DNA of 45,628 nt from an uncultured Coriobacteriaceae bacterium (GTDB lineage: Bacteria > Actinomycetota > Coriobacteriia > Coriobacteriales > Atopobiaceae): the NCBI GenBank assembly GCA_902793465.1, contig CADBDT010000016.1, positions 103,574 through 149,201 of the forward strand, written 5' to 3'. This document shows positions 1-8,100 of this stretch, in pieces. The translations under genes were made by a program, and so were the position numbers. Positions within the stretch are counted from its first letter, which is position 1, and each line of letters starts with the position of its first letter. Below the pieces are notes generated by a model. That model saw only the letters and a program-made list of their open reading frames with translations, was not told where the DNA came from and searched no databases.

Positions 1-104
1 CCCGCGTCGCGCTTCGCGCAACGCTCCGAGGCCTCGCTTCGCTCGGCCCGCGACCGCCCACAGGGCGCTCGCGACCTTGCGGTTCGAATCCCTGCAACGG
101 CCAC
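1..104 (+). other. 3' end of an unidentified structured sequence with a T-loop-like motif
   Basis: The window opens inside this feature. The sequence is very GC-rich and can form successive hairpins: CCGAG/CTCGG around 28-48, then CGCGA/TCGCG with an inner CGCCC/GGGCG around 50-75. These are followed by GGTTCGAATCC at 81-91, which looks like a tRNA or tmRNA T-loop. A canonical 5-bp T stem cannot be drawn around that loop: TGCGG against CCCTG leaves a C-C mismatch and two wobbles. No CCA follows CGGCCAC. It could be a tRNA or tmRNA 3' end, a decayed tRNA copy, or an unrelated structured repeat. The 5' part lies outside the window. Confidence 0.25.
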
Positions 105-108
105 TAAC

Positions 109-135
109 AAAAAACGCCCCCGTTGCTGGGGGCGT
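109..135 (-). terminator. Rho-independent terminator of the tRNA-Ser gene
   Basis: An 8-bp perfect stem (ACGCCCCC at 114-121 against GGGGGCGT at 128-135) closes a 6-nt loop. Read on the minus strand it is followed by six T residues (109-114 complement), the classical intrinsic terminator layout. It lies 10 nt past the CCA end of the minus-strand tRNA-Ser. On the plus strand there is no T run, so termination should act mainly on the minus-strand transcript. Confidence 0.8.
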
Positions 136-144
136 GTCAAATTC

Positions 145-234
145 TGGCGGAGAGCTGGGGATTCGAACCCCAGATGGCATCACTGCCATACTCGCTTAGC
201 AGGCGAGCACCTTCGGCCTCTCGGTCAGCTCTCC
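145..234 (-). tRNA. tRNA-Ser (anticodon GCT), CCA encoded
   Basis: Read on the minus strand this is a class II tRNA. It has acceptor GGAGAGC paired with GCTCTCC, a D arm, an anticodon stem CTCGC/GCGAG around the loop CTGCTAA (anticodon GCT, reading AGC/AGU serine codons), a long variable arm (TGGCAGTGATGCCA-type hairpin), and a T arm CTGGG-GTTCGAAT-CCCAG. The discriminator is G and the CCA end is encoded (145-147). A terminator follows immediately. Confidence 0.96.
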
Positions 235-279
235 GTAATGCACGGGACAGTATAGCGCAAATCGCGGCAAGATGGTACC

Positions 280-1221
280 TCAAGACTCAAATACAATATT
301 TTCTTTCGCTGCGGCACGCACACGGTCCCACGAAAAGCGCTCAACAAGCGCGGAAGCACTCACTGCCTCGCCCTCTTGAGCAAGGCCCACCGTTGTGGCG
401 AGCATGCCCAACAAACGCTCGGGCCCCGCATCGTGCGCGCGAATCTCGCCGAGGTCCAAATCGCGGTCGCGCTTGGAAAGCCTCCGGCCGTCGGGCGCAA
501 CGAGCAGCGGAACATGCGCGTACGTGGGCTGCTCGTATCCCAACAGGCGCTGCAAGTAGATCTGTCGTGCCGACGACCCAAGGAGGTCGTTTCCTCGTAC
601 CACCTGGTTTACGCCCATAAGAGCATCGTCCACCACCACGGCAAGCTGGTATGCCACAACCCCGTCGCTGCGCCGAACAAGAAAGTCGCCACAAGTGCGT
701 GCGAGCACCTCGCGCTGAGAGCCAAATACGAGGTCATAGAAAGATATAGCGCCCGAGGGGTCGCCCTCGTCTGGCACTATGAGCCGCGTTGCTGGGGCGC
801 GCAGGGCTCGCCGACGCTCCACTTCCGTTGCCAAAAGGCCACGGCACGTGCCCGCATACAGTACGGTTCCGTCCGATGCGTGCGGCGCTGTTGCGGCATG
901 GAGCTCGGCGCGCGTGCAAAAGCACGGATACGTAAGGCCCTTGTCTTCAAGCGTGCGAAGCGCCTCGCGGTACACCTCGCTGCGGTCGCTTTGGTAATAG
1001 GGGCCTTTGTCCCAGTCCAGCCCCAGCCAGTGCAGGTCGTCAAGCAGCAGCCGAACAGCTTCGGGATTGTGGGCCCGGGGGTCAAGGTCCTCGATTCGCA
1101 GCACCATTTGCCCGCCAGCCGACCGCACGCCCAGCCATGCCATAAGCGCGGCAAACACGTTGCCGGCGTGCATGCGGCCGGACGGGGTGGGAGCAAAGCG
1201 ACCAACAACGGTATCTTTCAC
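280..1221 (-). CDS. gluQ: Glutamyl-Q tRNA(Asp) synthetase
   Basis: A 313-residue truncated glutamyl-tRNA synthetase paralogue. In this family (YadB/GluQRS) the enzyme activates glutamate without tRNA and transfers it to queuosine at position 34 of tRNA-Asp. The HIGH-like signature is APTPSGRMHAGN (residues 10-21) and the KMSKS counterpart is RRLSKR (246-251). C100, C102, Y122 and C126 match the Cys-x-Cys...Tyr-x3-Cys zinc site of E. coli YadB. The protein ends after the catalytic core and has no anticodon-binding domain, which separates it from GltX. The start is GTG at 1221 with only a weak TAAGG upstream. A TAGAAT -10-like box lies on the minus strand at 1259-1264, without a clear -35. Downstream (280 to 235) is the tRNA-Ser gene on the same strand. 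Confidence 0.93.
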   Translation of the reverse strand: MKDTVVGRFAPTPSGRMHAGNVFAALMAWLGVRSAGGQMVLRIEDLDPRAHNPEAVRLLLDDLHWLGLDWDKGPYYQSDRSEVYREALRTLEDKGLTYPCFCTRAELHAATAPHASDGTVLYAGTCRGLLATEVERRRALRAPATRLIVPDEGDPSGAISFYDLVFGSQREVLARTCGDFLVRRSDGVVAYQLAVVVDDALMGVNQVVRGNDLLGSSARQIYLQRLLGYEQPTYAHVPLLVAPDGRRLSKRDRDLDLGEIRAHDAGPERLLGMLATTVGLAQEGEAVSASALVERFSWDRVRAAAKENIVFES

Positions 1222-1322
1222 GGCGGGCCTTACGGTCGGGTTCGAGTGTTACCAAGCTATTCTAGCGTTACGGCAGACAATAAGACCACGCGTCTGCGAC
1301 CGCCTTGCCAGGCCCGGCTGGC

Positions 1323-1367
1323 CTGTCCCCCTGTTCAAAAATGAACACCAGACACGTCCCCTGTTCA
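1323..1367. repeat. Decayed intergenic palindrome (GGGGACGTG family)
   Basis: The centre GTTCA-AAAA-TGAAC (1333-1346) and the right arm running through ACACCAGACACGTCCCC match the perfect palindrome at 2725-2790. The left arm keeps only a short CTGTCCCC remnant, so this copy is asymmetric. It lies between the 5' end of gluQ and the transglutaminase gene. In the rest of 1222-1431 I see only a possible promoter and the ribosome site for the next gene. Confidence 0.6.
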
Positions 1368-1431
1368 CGCACGCCCGCGTCCTGCCTGATAAAATGGCAG
1401 CATTACAAATAGAGTCGATGCGGAGAAAAGC

Positions 1432-2724
1432 ATGCAATCCGAACCGCTTCAGCCCGAGCAGCAGTCTGCCCAGCCCGAGGAACCCAATAAGCCAAAAACA
1501 AAGAACGTTATTAAGCTGCTGTTGTTTTTGGCATTGATCGTAATCGGTGGAGTGGCGTTTTACAGCGTGGGTTATCACCCGTGGGAACACGAGAGCCCGA
1601 CCACGCGCGAGCTGCCCGCATTTGACCCAAGCCTTCCCAAGGGCAAGGAGAGCTTCGAGGCATCCAAGGCTGCGTGGCCCGGCGACGAGCAGGGCTATTG
1701 GCACGCAAAGCTTAACGGCCGCGTGCGTTCTTTATACGACGCTATGCTCCCGCATCTTGCCGCGCGCGAGACCTCGCTCGAAGTTGGCTATATAAGGGAC
1801 CTTATCGACGGCGCGCAATCTATGGGACAAGAGGCCCTCGATGCTGCTGCCGGATCTTTGGCAGAAGACGTTAGCTTAACCATTTGGGCCATTACCTCCG
1901 ACCATCCCGAAATGTTTTGGCTAAATACGCAAAGGTTCATGGACACGTGTTTTAGCAACCCCTCCTTCGAGGGAAACACAGTAGACGATCAACACTTAGT
2001 GCTGAGGGGCATCGACTACGGATTAACCAACGAACAGATAGATCAAACGCAAGCCAAGATGGACGCGGTGGTGCAAGAGGCGCTGGCTAGCGCGCCCAAA
2101 GAAGGCTCGGACTACGAGCAGGCACTCGCAATATATCGCTGGCTGGCCAGCCATGTTGAGTACGCAAAGGAAGTCAAAGGCCTCGCGCAAAACAAGGCGA
2201 GCGCGGAAGAGCAGAACAAGGCAAGCGAGCCGTATCAGGGAGCCGACTCTGCGCTTGTGGGAGGGATAAGCGTTTGTTCTGGCTATTCGAGGGCGTATCA
2301 ACTGCTCCTCGGCAAGCTGGGAATTCCATGCACAATAGTTTATGGCCTTGGAGACGCCTTGGATCCCAGTTCGCCCCATGCATGGAACCTCGTGTGCCTT
2401 GGGGGACGCATGGGCTATACCGACACCACTTGGAGCGACATGGAAGAGCAGCGCTATGAAGACGACGGCTCCCAATGGAGTGGGCGATTAGCCCGCGGTG
2501 CGTACGCGGATATCAAATACTTTTTTATGACAGATGCCGACATGAAGTATGATGGACGCGTGGCTGGGCGGGCGGAGGACGCGCTGGTAGGCCTTAACAT
2601 TAAGGAACTCCTGCCCGCATGTAATACCGTTATATGGGAGGATGACCGTTACGAACCAGGCGGCGAGGGGCACCTCCGGCAAGAGCCGAAGCCGGAAGAG
2701 CAGCAAAAGGGTGCGAGCAACTAG
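1432..2724 (+). CDS. Membrane-anchored transglutaminase-like cysteine protease/peptidase domain protein
   Basis: 430 residues. The charged, proline- and glutamine-rich N-terminus (1-25) is followed by one hydrophobic segment (about 27-46, ending before a Tyr-rich stretch), so the bulk should be outside the cell, tethered by an uncleaved anchor. The C-terminal half carries a transglutaminase-like (PF01841-type) core. Cys282 lies in SVCSGYSRAY, His316 in SPHAWNLV and Asp331 in GYTDTTW, so the catalytic triad is intact. The preceding helix-rich region (about 80-260) is unrecognised. The tail (405-430) is hydrophilic and Glu/Gln/Lys-rich. In many Gram-positives such proteins act on cell-wall peptides or surface proteins; the substrate here is unknown. 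The start is supported by GGAG 6 nt upstream of the ATG. A TAAAAT box at 1390-1395 may be a -10. The stop codon abuts the palindrome at 2725. Confidence 0.8.
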   Translation: MQSEPLQPEQQSAQPEEPNKPKTKNVIKLLLFLALIVIGGVAFYSVGYHPWEHESPTTRELPAFDPSLPKGKESFEASKAAWPGDEQGYWHAKLNGRVRSLYDAMLPHLAARETSLEVGYIRDLIDGAQSMGQEALDAAAGSLAEDVSLTIWAITSDHPEMFWLNTQRFMDTCFSNPSFEGNTVDDQHLVLRGIDYGLTNEQIDQTQAKMDAVVQEALASAPKEGSDYEQALAIYRWLASHVEYAKEVKGLAQNKASAEEQNKASEPYQGADSALVGGISVCSGYSRAYQLLLGKLGIPCTIVYGLGDALDPSSPHAWNLVCLGGRMGYTDTTWSDMEEQRYEDDGSQWSGRLARGAYADIKYFFMTDADMKYDGRVAGRAEDALVGLNIKELLPACNTVIWEDDRYEPGGEGHLRQEPKPEEQQKGASN

Positions 2725-2790
2725 CCAAATGAACAGGGGACGTGCTTGGTGTTCAAAAATGAACACCAAGCACGTCCCCTGTTCATTTGG
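2725..2790. repeat. 66-nt perfect intergenic palindrome (GGGGACGTG family)
   Basis: Two 31-bp perfectly complementary arms (2725-2755 and 2760-2790) flank a 4-nt AAAA centre. Each arm contains TGAACAGGGGACGTGC. The left arm begins at the base immediately after the TAG stop of the transglutaminase gene. There is no T run beyond the right arm, so it is not a textbook terminator, though the transcript would form a very stable hairpin. The decayed copy at 1323-1367 shows that this is a repeat family. Confidence 0.93.
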
Positions 2791-2901
2791 CCTCTCGCCC
2801 GCCTGGTCCCCAATTGCACAACATGTGCCATCGCAAGGTGTTATCTTAATACCAAGAAGACGTCCCGACGCGCCGCGGCGGGGAAGACGAGGTGGTTTAC
2901 G

Positions 2902-4737
2902 ATGGACAATGCCAGCGATCGCGGACCTAAAGAGCCACACGCGCTCGCAACCGTAATGCCGGAATCCGCACTTGGGCCCACCGGCGACTTTCCGCTGGCC
3001 TATGCGGTGTTTAGCGTAAGCATAGACCAAGCGGCGCAAAAGGCCACCGACGCACGGTTTGTGTATGCAAGCGGAGAATACGGCAAGGCAGTAAGCAGGA
3101 CCGCAGAGTGGCTCGTGGGGCGCTCGTACCTAGAGATCGGCGAAGGCGACAAGGACGAGTGGCTTGCCAAGTGCTACCGCGCCGTCGCTCTGGGCCAGAT
3201 GGTAAACGGCTTTGGGTACGACCCCCTTGTGCGCGACTGGACATGCTATAAATTTGCACCCTCCGCTACCAGCGGATGCTGCGTGTACACCATTATGCGC
3301 ATGCCCTTGGACAACCAGCAGCGCAAGCAGCTTATGGCAACCACCGACGCGCGCACGTCGCTCTTTATCTCCGAGATGCTAAGCGATCTGGCGGCCGAGC
3401 AGAACTATGGCGCTGCCATGAACGGTATGCTTGCAAAGATGTCCGAAGTCATCCACTCCGATCGCCTGAGCGTCTTTGAGTGCAGCGGAAGCGAGACGAC
3501 CACCACCTTCGAGCTGCTTGCCAACGGGGCCAAGTCCCAACTGGGCGTAAGTTTCGGACTGTCCAAGGAAATACTAAAGCGCTGGTTCAAAAACGTAACG
3601 CAGGACCGCGTGGTGCTTGTTCCCAACATAACCATTATCCAAAGGATGAGCGAACCCCTCTATCAGTGGTGTGTTGCCAGCGGCGTGCAGAGCCTTATGG
3701 CCGCCCCGTTTTTTAACGAGGGAGAAATCGTGGGCTTCTTGGGGGCCTACAACTACCAAATAGACCAAATGGTCGACCTCAACAGGCTGTTTGGCGCAGT
3801 GTCCACCTTTATTGGCGCCCGCATAGAAAACCGCCAGCTCATAGACAACCTGCGCCGCGCGAGCAGTCACGACATGCTTACCGACCTCCTTAACAGGCGA
3901 GGCGCGCAGCAAGCCATTAGCGAGGAGCTTTCCAACAATCCCGGGGGGCGCGCTGTGCTGGCCATTATCGACCTCGACGACTTTAAGCGCATAAACGACG
4001 TTTACGGGCACGATGTGGGAGACGAGGCGCTTCGTGTTATGGCGCAGCGCCTGCACAAGGCTTTTCCCACCAATGCTATCTTGTCGCGCAACGGCGGCGA
4101 TGAGTTTGTGGCCACGCTTTTGGGAGACGCGGCAGCAAACGCGAGCATGCTGTTGGCGTGCTTTGCCGACGACGGCCTGAAGTTTGAGTACAAGGGAACG
4201 CGCCACGAGCTTACGGTTTCGGTGGGCTACGCGCGCTATCCCGAGCAGGCAAGCAACATGCGCGAGCTCTTTTCTAAGGCGGACGCGGCTCTGTATGCCG
4301 TAAAGCTTTCGGGAAAGGCGGGGTTTGGCAAATACACCGCCGACGCCGACGACCACATGCGCCTGCGTTTGGGTTTTTCGGCCCGCGACCTCTTGGAAAA
4401 CACCCCGTACCCCCTGCTTGTTACCAGGGCGGACGAGCGGGGAGAAATCCTCTTTGCCAGCTCGGAGCTGGCCAAGCTCCTTGACTACGACAACGTGTAC
4501 GACCTTATGCGCGGCTCGGAAGGCTCGTACGCCGGCATCGTTAACCCCGACGACCTGCCGGACGTTTTTGAAAGCATGCGCCGACTTGCGCACAGCGAGA
4601 AGGACGGCGAGATTGGAGTCGTGGATGTGTGCGCGCTCGCAAAGGACGGCAGTCACAAAATGATGAGCGCGCTCCTACAGTTTGTGGAAATCGAAGGCTC
4701 CGGCCGGGTAGTCTACACGCACTTCGACCTCGTATAG
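2902..4737 (+). CDS. Diguanylate cyclase with GAF, GGDEF and C-terminal PAS domains
   Basis: 611 residues, no transmembrane segment, probably cytoplasmic. In order: an N-terminal region of unknown fold (1-160, with a CC pair in SGCCVYT), a GAF-like domain (about 165-305), a helical linker, a GGDEF domain (about 325-475) and a PAS-like domain (about 490-611). GGDEF features are intact: SSHDMLTDLLNRRG, LAIIDLDDFKRIN, and the active-site loop GGDEF at residues 398-402. It should therefore make cyclic di-GMP. No RxxD inhibitory site lies just before GGDEF, so product inhibition through the I-site is unlikely. The longer frame back to 2746 would begin inside the palindrome. ATG at 2902 has GAGGTGG 6 nt upstream and is preferred. 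The ligands of the GAF and PAS domains cannot be told from sequence. Confidence 0.88.
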   Translation: MDNASDRGPKEPHALATVMPESALGPTGDFPLAYAVFSVSIDQAAQKATDARFVYASGEYGKAVSRTAEWLVGRSYLEIGEGDKDEWLAKCYRAVALGQMVNGFGYDPLVRDWTCYKFAPSATSGCCVYTIMRMPLDNQQRKQLMATTDARTSLFISEMLSDLAAEQNYGAAMNGMLAKMSEVIHSDRLSVFECSGSETTTTFELLANGAKSQLGVSFGLSKEILKRWFKNVTQDRVVLVPNITIIQRMSEPLYQWCVASGVQSLMAAPFFNEGEIVGFLGAYNYQIDQMVDLNRLFGAVSTFIGARIENRQLIDNLRRASSHDMLTDLLNRRGAQQAISEELSNNPGGRAVLAIIDLDDFKRINDVYGHDVGDEALRVMAQRLHKAFPTNAILSRNGGDEFVATLLGDAAANASMLLACFADDGLKFEYKGTRHELTVSVGYARYPEQASNMRELFSKADAALYAVKLSGKAGFGKYTADADDHMRLRLGFSARDLLENTPYPLLVTRADERGEILFASSELAKLLDYDNVYDLMRGSEGSYAGIVNPDDLPDVFESMRRLAHSEKDGEIGVVDVCALAKDGSHKMMSALLQFVEIEGSGRVVYTHFDLV

Positions 4738-4745
4738 CGCGACCC

Positions 4746-4770
4746 ATCAAGAGGGCTACTCCCCTTTGAT
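4746..4770. repeat. Short imperfect hairpin repeat (ATCAA-GGGG-TACT-CCCC-TTTGAT family)
   Basis: ATCAAGAGGG (4746-4755) faces CCCCTTTGAT (4761-4770) around CTACT, an imperfect hairpin. It is a single-arm relative of the units at 17721-17784 and of the perfect palindrome at 22820-22883. It starts 8 nt after the stop of the diguanylate cyclase gene. Confidence 0.6.
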
Positions 4771-4771
4771 A

Positions 4772-4994
4772 CCTGCCCCTAAACAACGGTCAAATCCGCG
4801 AGGTGCCATGGAAAGCAGCCGCGCGCAGTTCCGCAGTGTAGCGAGGGGCAGCCAAAAAGGTCGGGGGCACCCAACTCGCGCGAGGAGCGGAGCGACCGCG
4901 TGTGCAGTCTCCGCAGCGAGGGGCAACCAAAGAGGTTAGGGGCACCCAACTCGCGCGAGGAGGCTTTTGGTTTTGACCGTTGTTTAGGGGCAGG
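4772..4994. repeat. 223-bp MITE-like element with 23-bp perfect terminal inverted repeats
   Basis: The terminal inverted repeats are 4772-4794 (begins CCTGCCCCTAAACAAC) and 4972-4994, identical over 23 bp as reverse complements. The interior has no convincing coding frame but carries a tandem-like duplication (separate entry). The element fills most of the 426-bp gap between the cyclase and nifJ. I saw no clear target-site duplication. A related edge, CCTGCCCCTAAAGAACGTCAA, is found at 20343-20363 at the end of metH, so the terminal sequence is not unique. It could be a non-autonomous mobile element or a large, loosely folding intergenic palindrome. Confidence 0.7.
4841..4961. repeat. Pair of 46-bp direct repeats inside the inverted-repeat element
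   Basis: Copies at 4841-4886 and 4916-4961 match at 42 of 46 positions by eye. Both begin GCGAGGGGCA and end CTCGCGCGAGGA. The pitch is 75 bp, and the similarity extends weakly to the left of each copy (GCAGT.TCCGCAG). Each copy contains the self-complementary CTCGCGCGAG. Confidence 0.75.
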
Positions 4995-5075
4995 CCTTGA
5001 TAGGTGCGGCACGGCTCGTCTGGTCGTCCCTGTCCCGCGCTCGCATGTTGATTTTCCAAACATGGTTAGCAGCGC

Positions 5076-5102
5076 TCGACACGGCGGGAATTGCGCTATC
5101 AT
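5076..5102 (+). promoter_or_regulatory. Possible nifJ promoter
   Basis: TCGACA (5076-5081, five of six matches to TTGACA) and TATCAT (5097-5102) with a short 15-nt spacer, 62 nt before the nifJ start. The short spacing is the weak point. It is the best pair I can see between the inverted-repeat element and the gene. Confidence 0.3.
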
Positions 5103-5163
5103 GAATCCGTGTGAGTAATGGCTGCGCAGGGGAGCGCGCCAAACTATTCGAGAAGGAGAGGAC

Positions 5164-8100
5164 ATGGCGAGAAAATTCAAGTCCATGGACGGTAACAACG
5201 CTGCGGCGTGGGTGTCGTACGCGTTTACGGAGGTGGCGGGTATCTACCCCATCACGCCGTCCAGCCCTATGGCCGACTACGTCGACCAGTGGGCAGCAAA
5301 GGGCCAGAAGAACATCTTTGGCACGCCCGTTAAGGTCGTGGAGATGGAGTCCGAGGCCGGCGCCGCAGGCACCGTTCACGGCTCGCTGGGCACTGGTGCC
5401 CTTACCACCACCTACACGGCGTCTCAGGGCCTGCTGCTCATGATTCCCAACATGTACAAGATCGCGGGCGAGCAGCTTCCTGGCGTGTTCCACGTGTCCG
5501 CACGTACCGTGGCCAGCCACGCGCTCAACATCTTTGGCGACCACTCCGACGTTATGGCTTGTCGCCAGACCGGCTTTGCCATGCTCGCCGAGACCAACGT
5601 GCAGGAGGTCATGGACCTCGGCGCCGTTGCGCACCTGGCAGCCATTAAGGGCCACACGCCCTTCCTCAACTTCTTCGACGGCTTCCGCACCTCTCACGAG
5701 ATCCAGAAGGTTGCCATTTGGGACTACGAGGATCTCAAGGACATGGTGGACATGGACGCCGTGCAGGCATTCCGCGACCACGCGCTCAACCCCGAGCACC
5801 CCAGCGCGCGCGGCAGCCACGAGAACGGCGACATCTTCTTCCAGCATCGCGAGGCCTGCAACAGCACCTACGACGCGCTTCCCGCAGTCGTCGAGGACTA
5901 CATGAACCAGGTCAACGAGAAGCTGGGCACCAACTACCACCTGTTCGACTACTACGGCGCTCCCGACGCAGACCGCGTAGTAGTGTGCATGGGCTCGTTC
6001 TGCGACGTGCTCGAAGAGGTAATTGACTACCTTAACGCCCAGGGCGAAAAGGTCGGCCTGGTTAAGGTTCGCCTGTACCGTCCGTGGTCGGTGGAGCACT
6101 TCATTGCCGCACTGCCCAAGACCGTAAAGTCCGTTGCCGTTATGGACCGCACCAAGGAGCCCGGCTCCATTGGCGAGCCTCTGTACCAAGACGTCGTTAC
6201 CTCGCTGTTCGAGGCCGGCGTGGACGGCGTAAAGGTAATCGGCGGCCGCTACGGCCTCGGCTCCAAGGACACGCCTCCCGCGAGCGCCTTCGCCATCTAC
6301 GACGAGCTTAAGAAGGACGAGCCCAAGCGCGAGTTCGTGGTTGGCATCGTGGACGACGTTACCAACCTCTCGCTGGACGAGGACGCGGACGCTCCCAACA
6401 CGGCCGACCCCTCCACCATCGAGTGCAAGTTCTGGGGCATCGGCGGCGACGGCACCGTTGGCGCAAACAAGAACTCCATCAAGATCATTGGCGATCACAC
6501 GGACAAGTACGTCCAGGCCTACTTCCAGTACGACTCCAAGAAGACCGGCGGCGTTACCGTTTCGCACCTGCGCTTTGGCGACAGCCCCATCCGCTCGCCG
6601 TACTATGTGAACAAGGCCGACTTCGTGGCCTGCCACAACCCCAGCTACATTGTTAAGGGCTTCAAGATGGTCCGCGACGTAAAGCCTGGCGGAACCTTCC
6701 TCATCAACTGCCAGTGGGACATCAACGAGCTGGACAAGCACCTTAACGCCGAGGCCAAGCGCTACATTGCCAACAACGACATCCACGTTGTTCTTATTAA
6801 CGCCATCGACCTTGCGCTCGAGGTTGGCATGGGCAAGCGCACCAACACCATCCTGCAGTCCGCATTCTTCGCGCTGGCCAACGTGCTGCCCGCCGAGGAG
6901 GCCATCCAGTACATGAAGGATGCCGCGGAGTACTCCTACGCCAAGAAGGGCATGAACATCGTTGAGGCCAACTGGCGCGCAATTGACGCTGGCGCTACCG
7001 CCTTCCAGGAGATCGAGATCCCCGAGAGCTGGAAGACCGCTACCGACGAGTCCAGCGTGCTTACTCTCGAGGGCCGCGAGGCCATCGTAAAGCAGGTAAA
7101 GGAGCTCCTCAACCCCATCGACATGATGGACGGCGACTCCCTGCCCGTATCCGCATTCAAGGACATTGCAGACGGCCAGTTCGAGCTCGGCGCCTCCGCC
7201 TACGAGAAGCGCGGCGTGGCCGTGTTCGTACCCCACTGGGACGAGTCCAAGTGCATTGAGTGCAACACCTGCGCAAACGTTTGCCCGCACGCCACCATTC
7301 GCCCGTTCTGCCTGGACGCGGCCGAGGTAGAGGCTGCTCCCGAGCAAATGCGCACCAAGCCCATGATGCCGCCCAAGAAGTTCCCCGACATGAAGTTCAC
7401 CATGGCCATCAGCCCGCTCGACTGCATGGGCTGCGGCGTATGCGCCGGCGTGTGCCCCAAGGGCGCCCTTACCATGGTTGGCCAGGAGGAGGAGCTCGAC
7501 CAGCAGGCCGTCTTCGACTACTGCGTGGCCAACGTTACCGAAAAGGAAGGCGCCGTTGCCGCCAACCTCAAGGGCATCCAGTTTAAGAAGCCGCTGCTTG
7601 AGTTCTCCGGCTCCTGCGCAGGCTGCGCCGAGACCGCATATGCACGTCTGGTAACCCAGGTTGCCGGCGAGCGCATGTTTATTTCCAACGCCACCGGCTG
7701 CTCCTCCATTTGGGGCAACCCCGCTGCTACTTGCCCCTACACCACCAACGCCGACGGCCACGGTCCCGCATGGAACAACTCCCTGTTCGAGGACAACGCC
7801 GAGCACGGTCTGGGTATGGCCCTTGGCTACAAGGCCGTCCAGGGCAAGGTTGCCACGCAGCTTGAGGCTTGGGCTGCCACCGACGAGGCCAAGGCTGCCA
7901 TCGAGGCTTGGAAGGCTTCCCTCAACGACGACGAGGAGTCCAAGAAGACCGCGGCCGCGCTCATCGCGCTGCTCGAGGCCGACGGCTCCGACGCCGCAAA
8001 GGCAATTCTGGCCGACAAGGCCTACCTCACCAAGAAGAGCTTCTGGATCTTTGGCGGCGACGGCTGGGCCTACGACATCGGCTTTGGCGGACTCGACCAC

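Noticed and set aside
2746..2901. Longer start for the diguanylate cyclase
   Set aside because: The extra residues are the translation of the palindrome's right arm and intergenic sequence; ATG 2902 has a ribosome site.
3574..4656. 360-residue open frame antisense to the diguanylate cyclase
   Set aside because: Same cause: shadow of a well-supported GGDEF gene with intact motifs on the plus strand.
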